Assembly (NCBI GenBank): GCA_910578805.1
Contig: CAJTRS010000045.1
Span: forward strand, 4,946 to 11,984
DNA length: 7,039 bases
From: an uncultured Muribaculaceae bacterium
GTDB taxonomy: Bacteria; Bacteroidota; Bacteroidia; Bacteroidales; Muribaculaceae
Direction of reading: 5' to 3'
Positions 6,834-7,039 of the stretch are shown here, in pieces; the first letter of the stretch is position 1, and every line of letters begins with the position of its first letter. The position numbers and the translations under genes are program-made. The notes under the pieces were generated by a model. The model did no database searches and had not been told where the DNA came from. It saw only the letters and a list, made by a program, of their open reading frames with translations.

Positions 6834-7039
6834 GGGCAATGATGTTTGCCTGATTGCTCTATTGCGGCTATTAACGGTATCAGGATACGGTTCTCTATGT
6901 CGCGGTGTATGTCAAGGTCTTCTTCACAGTTGAATATGTCCACCAACGCGTCATACATTTTGTAAGGCATCGATGTGGTGTAGTATCTCATGATTATATT
7001 TTTGAGATCGGCGAGCTTTTCGCCCGACTCTTCATGATG
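6830..7039 (-). CDS. Hemerythrin-domain protein, C-terminal part (cut by window edge)
   Basis: An open frame enters from the right edge of the window and ends at TGA 6832-6830, giving the last 69 residues; the start lies outside. The fragment begins with HHEESGEKL, which matches the EHD/E-x-AGE motif around one iron-binding histidine of the RIC/YtfE-like hemerythrins. About 40 residues later comes DIHRDIENRILIPL, the H-x3-E motif near the end of the four-helix bundle, preceded by the CEEDL common in these proteins. Such proteins hold a non-haem di-iron centre and are linked to oxygen or nitric oxide sensing and to repair of damaged iron-sulfur clusters. The missing part should carry the other iron ligands, and in RIC-type proteins a short N-terminal domain. 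It ends in a His/Cys-containing tail (GKHHCP). The stop overlaps the start of the LuxR-type regulator, so the two genes form an operon. Confidence 0.85.
   Translation of the reverse strand, partial: HHEESGEKLADLKNIIMRYYTTSMPYKMYDALVDIFNCEEDLDIHRDIENRILIPLIAAIEQSGKHHCP

Noticed and set aside
6837..6839. TTG as start codon of the LuxR-type regulator
   Set aside because: The ATG at 6833 gives the standard ATGA overlap with the upstream stop and a normal receiver N-terminus.
6598..6933. Plus-strand open frame of 111 codons opposite the regulator and hemerythrin genes
   Set aside because: It crosses the junction of two genes whose protein motifs are clear on the other strand, and its own translation shows no family features.

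Overview
The window looks like a chromosomal piece of a member of the Bacteroidota, most likely order Bacteroidales (a Muribaculaceae/Bacteroides-like gut bacterium; inference). Three things point there. Both visible promoters have the Bacteroidota form (a TTG/TTTG box, a 20-bp spacer, then TAnnTTTG). No clear Shine-Dalgarno sequence precedes the start codons. A eukaryote-type (GT3) glycogen synthase sits directly ahead of a DUF3417-type alpha-glucan phosphorylase, which is typical of that group. Everything here is ordinary chromosomal content: I see no mobile element, CRISPR array, tRNA or rRNA.

Layout. Positions 1-112 hold no supportable gene. A promoter at 113-143 drives a two-gene glycogen operon on the + strand: glycogen synthase (169-1833), then 26 bp, then alpha-glucan phosphorylase (1860-4415). 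The operon ends in a small hairpin (4424-4443) and a strong 18-bp hairpin terminator (4457-4498). The last bases of that terminator are also the -33 box of the next promoter (4496-4527). This second promoter drives pyrK (4550-5323) and pyrD (5317-6228), which overlap by 7 bp and encode the two subunits of the NAD-dependent class 1B dihydroorotate dehydrogenase of pyrimidine synthesis. Five bases after pyrD, and convergent with it, comes a minus-strand operon: the C-terminal 69 residues of a hemerythrin-domain protein (6830-7039, cut by the window edge), then a LuxR-type regulator (6234-6833) overlapping it by ATGA. A hairpin across the convergent junction (6217-6246) may serve both sides.

How the genes work together. 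The glycogen pair builds and phosphorolyses the same polymer from one transcript, so flux is probably set by metabolites rather than by separate transcription. PyrK and PyrD form one enzyme complex. The hemerythrin protein and the LuxR regulator are translationally coupled and probably act together in response to oxygen, nitric oxide or iron-redox stress. The regulator's receiver domain keeps the aspartate but lacks several other phosphorylation-site residues, so it may not work as a classical phospho-switch. This pair is the least understood part of the window.
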